NCBI RefSeq assembly: GCF_002993335.1
Contig: NZ_PVNS01000012.1
Location: 1 to 64,000, forward strand
Reading direction: 5' to 3'
Length of the DNA: 64,000 nt
Source: Alkalicoccus urumqiensis
GTDB taxonomy: Bacteria > Bacillota > Bacilli > Bacillales > Salisediminibacteriaceae
In this document: positions 62,407 to 64,000 of the stretch, in pieces
Numbering within the stretch: position 1 is the first letter of the stretch
Layout of the letters: every line of letters starts with the position of its first letter
Made by a program: the position numbers and the translations under genes
The notes under the pieces: model-generated
Databases searched by the model: none
The model's input: the letters and a program-made list of their open reading frames with translations, nothing else
What the model was told of the DNA's origin: nothing

Positions 62407-62712
62407 ATGATTCGTATGAATCCAAAAACACAGCGTCGTATTACTGCTTCAGGAGGCAGTGTCATTGTCGATCCTTTTGTCTTTCCAGGTTTGATCCGCA
62501 GCCGCCGGATTCTGGTCGACCACGAAGTTTATTTTGCCGAGCCGGTGGACCCGTCCTCCTATCAGGTGTTTGAGCACGAAGGTGTCACCGTTTATGTGCA
62601 TACGTCTCTGCGTGTAAAAAAGGAACTGCGCCTTTCATTCAGCGGCCAGCGTCCTTTTGAACAGCTTGAGGTACGCGGTGTCCGCCGTCTGATGGCTGAA
62701 AACGTCTGGTAA
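62407..62712 (+). CDS. Hypothetical protein (101 residues)
   Basis: A basic, mostly beta protein of 101 residues, MIRMNPKTQRRITASGGSVIVDPFVFPGLIRSRRI at the start and KKELRLSFSGQRPFEQLEVRGVRRLM at the end. I do not recognise the family; it has no cysteines. GGGAGGG 7 bases before the ATG makes it a real gene. It precedes the Y-family polymerase but is separated from it by that gene's own promoter. Confidence 0.7.
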   Translation: MIRMNPKTQRRITASGGSVIVDPFVFPGLIRSRRILVDHEVYFAEPVDPSSYQVFEHEGVTVYVHTSLRVKKELRLSFSGQRPFEQLEVRGVRRLMAENVW

Positions 62713-62876
62713 CGGAAGCCGCCTGCTGCTGGATTTGGAAATACTGCCTGGCTTTACAGGATCGTGCCTTTCCTCCCGGCCGGCAGCAGCGCGCTTCTGT
62801 CAGCTTATACGTGCTAAAATCCATGATCATGCATCATGGATTTTTTTCGTGTGCGCTTTTCCTTTCAGACTTATAA

Positions 62877-62894
62877 CAAGAACATTTGTTCTTG
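62877..62894. promoter_or_regulatory. LexA (DinR) operator
   Basis: CAAGAACATTTGTTCTTG is symmetric apart from its centre and contains GAAC-N4-GTTC, the Gram-positive LexA box. It overlaps the -35 box of the polymerase gene. Confidence 0.85.
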
Positions 62895-62920
62895 AAACGA
62901 AAGGCATTCCTACTTATAAT
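62892..62920 (+). promoter_or_regulatory. Sigma-A promoter of the Y-family polymerase
   Basis: TTGAAA and TATAAT are separated by exactly 17 bases; the LexA box covers the -35 box. Confidence 0.85.
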
Positions 62921-62949
62921 GAAAGAAAACGGCAAGAGGAGGGAATCCT

Positions 62950-64000
62950 GTGGAGCATCCGATTATGCTGATCGATATGCAGTCTTTTTTTGCCTCTGTC
63001 GAACGGCTTTACCACGAAATTCCTTCCCACCGTGCGCTGATCGTCTCCGGAGCGCCGGACCGGCCGTCAGGTGTCGTGCTCGCTGTCTGTCCGAGAGCAA
63101 AGTCCCGCGGAATTCAAAACGGTATGAGACTTCATGAAGCCGTGGAACGCTGTCCGGAAGCTGCCATTGTCCCGCCGCGGATGCAGCGTTACCTGGAAAC
63201 ATCCCTCCATATAACGTCCATACTCGAGAAATGGACGAATCTCGTCGAACCTTACAGCATCGACGAACAGTTTGTGGACCTTCGTGCCTCGATATTCCCT
63301 TCGCTTCAGGAGAACCCGTCTGCTTCCGCCCGGGGAATTCAGCAGAACATCTTTGAAGAAACCGGACTCCATGCGCGCGTTGGTATAGCTGCCTCTAAAA
63401 CAGCGGCAAAAACAGCGTGTGACCTTTTCGCCAAACAAGCACCCGGCGGTATTTTTCTTCTGAGCGAAGAAAAAATAAAACAGGAAGTATGGCCGCTTCC
63501 TGTAGATAAACTGTTCCGGGCCGGCAAAAAAATGACGGTCCACCTGCGGAACCGCGGCCTGCAGACCATCGGCGAATTTGCCTCTCTTTCACACCTGGAA
63601 GTACGGCGGCGCTGGGGAATTCACGGTCAGGTACTTTGGATGAATGCCCACGGCGTTGATTATTCACCGGTACAGAAACATTCGGCGCATGGAAAACGCT
63701 CGATCGGCAGCGGGATGACACTGCCCCGGCTGTATTCCCACCCAAGAGAACTCCGCACCGTCCTTCTCGAATTGACCGAAGAAGTCGGCTTCCGCAGCAG
63801 ACGCAGGGGGCTGCGCGGTTCCACCGTGACGCTCGGCCTGCAGGGACCTTCCTGCGGATTTCACCGCCAGCGGAAATTGAGTGCCCCGACAGCAAATACT
63901 TCTCTTCTTTTTGAAGAAGTGCTTGAGCTTTTAGATGAATTCTGGGACCTTTCTCCTGTGCAGCGTGTTCACATATCACTCAGCAGCCTGGAGACGGACC
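62950..64000 (+). CDS. Y-family DNA polymerase (UvrX/YqjW type), 3' end beyond window
   Basis: The first 350 codons of a translesion polymerase. GTG start with GAGGAGGG at 6 bases. Palm motif 1 MLIDMQSFFASVERLYHE (first metal Asp; FFASVE is the steric-gate region) and motif 2 VEPYSIDEQFVDL (SIDE, second metal site) are intact; the helix-hairpin-helix region and the start of the little-finger domain follow (LPRLYSHPRELRTVLLELTEEVGFRSRRRGLRGSTVTLGL). It is SOS-controlled (LexA box). The C-terminus is cut off by the window edge. Confidence 0.93.
   Translation, partial: MEHPIMLIDMQSFFASVERLYHEIPSHRALIVSGAPDRPSGVVLAVCPRAKSRGIQNGMRLHEAVERCPEAAIVPPRMQRYLETSLHITSILEKWTNLVEPYSIDEQFVDLRASIFPSLQENPSASARGIQQNIFEETGLHARVGIAASKTAAKTACDLFAKQAPGGIFLLSEEKIKQEVWPLPVDKLFRAGKKMTVHLRNRGLQTIGEFASLSHLEVRRRWGIHGQVLWMNAHGVDYSPVQKHSAHGKRSIGSGMTLPRLYSHPRELRTVLLELTEEVGFRSRRRGLRGSTVTLGLQGPSCGFHRQRKLSAPTANTSLLFEEVLELLDEFWDLSPVQRVHISLSSLETD

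Overview
The window is a chromosomal segment of a member of the Bacillaceae (Bacillota). The gene order repeatedly matches, from memory, the Bacillus subtilis 1.48-1.58 Mb region (bshC/ylb, cta, yla, ykt/speA, pdh, rnjA, ykuQ/dapH). It carries a bacillithiol gene, a caa3-type oxidase and typical AGGAGG ribosome binding sites. Many proteins have very acidic linkers (PdhC, the deacetylase lipoprotein, YkyA) and there are two Ktr-type potassium gating subunits and two MscS channels. That suggests a salt-adapted, perhaps haloalkaliphilic, relative such as Alkalicoccus or Salisediminibacterium; the genus is inference. I see no prophage, CRISPR array, intact transposase or rRNA operon. There is one tRNA gene.

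Layout. 1-5300: rlmD, bshC, a DUF3397 membrane protein, panE, ylbP. 5313-5936: a GC-rich non-coding stretch with crossing inverted repeats. 5937-11013: rpmF/ylbN (with a textbook sigma-A promoter), tmcAL, sepM, coaD, rsmD, ylbG and ricF (ylbF). 11195-12726: a YugN-like protein and a YtvI-type permease. 12959-19079: ctaBCDEF (heme O synthase and caa3 oxidase subunits) divergent from ctaA (heme A synthase). 19137-23757: dps (with a sigma-B-like promoter), ylaN, a YlaL-position gene, PhoH/YlaK, a flavin/PNPOx-like protein, ylaI, ylaH and ylaF. 23758-24208: a multi-stem repeat element. 24209-28340: yktC-like phosphatase, yktB, yktA, speA. 28442-31457: DUF3055, a GAF-like protein, and two translationally coupled lipoproteins (M23 peptidase and polysaccharide deacetylase). 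31660-36551: pdhABCD. 36967-40605: ykyA, def, rpoY-rnjA.

40791-48318: ktrC, ykuT-like MscS, N-acetyl-diaminopimelate deacetylase and dapH, an HD-GYP-like protein, a second MscS channel, ktrA, and a degenerate ABC-type ATPase domain. 48354-52170: a nitroreductase, a GNAT/2H-ligase pair, a PgpA-family protein, tRNA-Val(GAC) and small hypotheticals. 52151-62120: a Gfo/Idh oxidoreductase, a membrane GGDEF protein, a GNAT, a DEAD-box helicase, aldehyde dehydrogenase, a 43-residue peptide gene, galE, twin cold-shock genes, an EamA permease and an aldo/keto reductase. 62407-64000: a hypothetical gene and a LexA-boxed Y-family DNA polymerase that runs off the right edge.

Most of the window is housekeeping. 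The most unusual items are: the dispersed structured repeat at 23936-24068, whose flanking motifs recur, contiguous, at 153-192; the ABC ATPase-like gene that has lost its Walker A lysine, signature and switch histidine; the twin csp genes encoding identical proteins behind long leaders of similar architecture; the possible pseudoknotted element at 5480-5615; and several places where genes expected from B. subtilis order (ylbJ/ylbK, ctaG, ftsW/pycA, typA) are missing.
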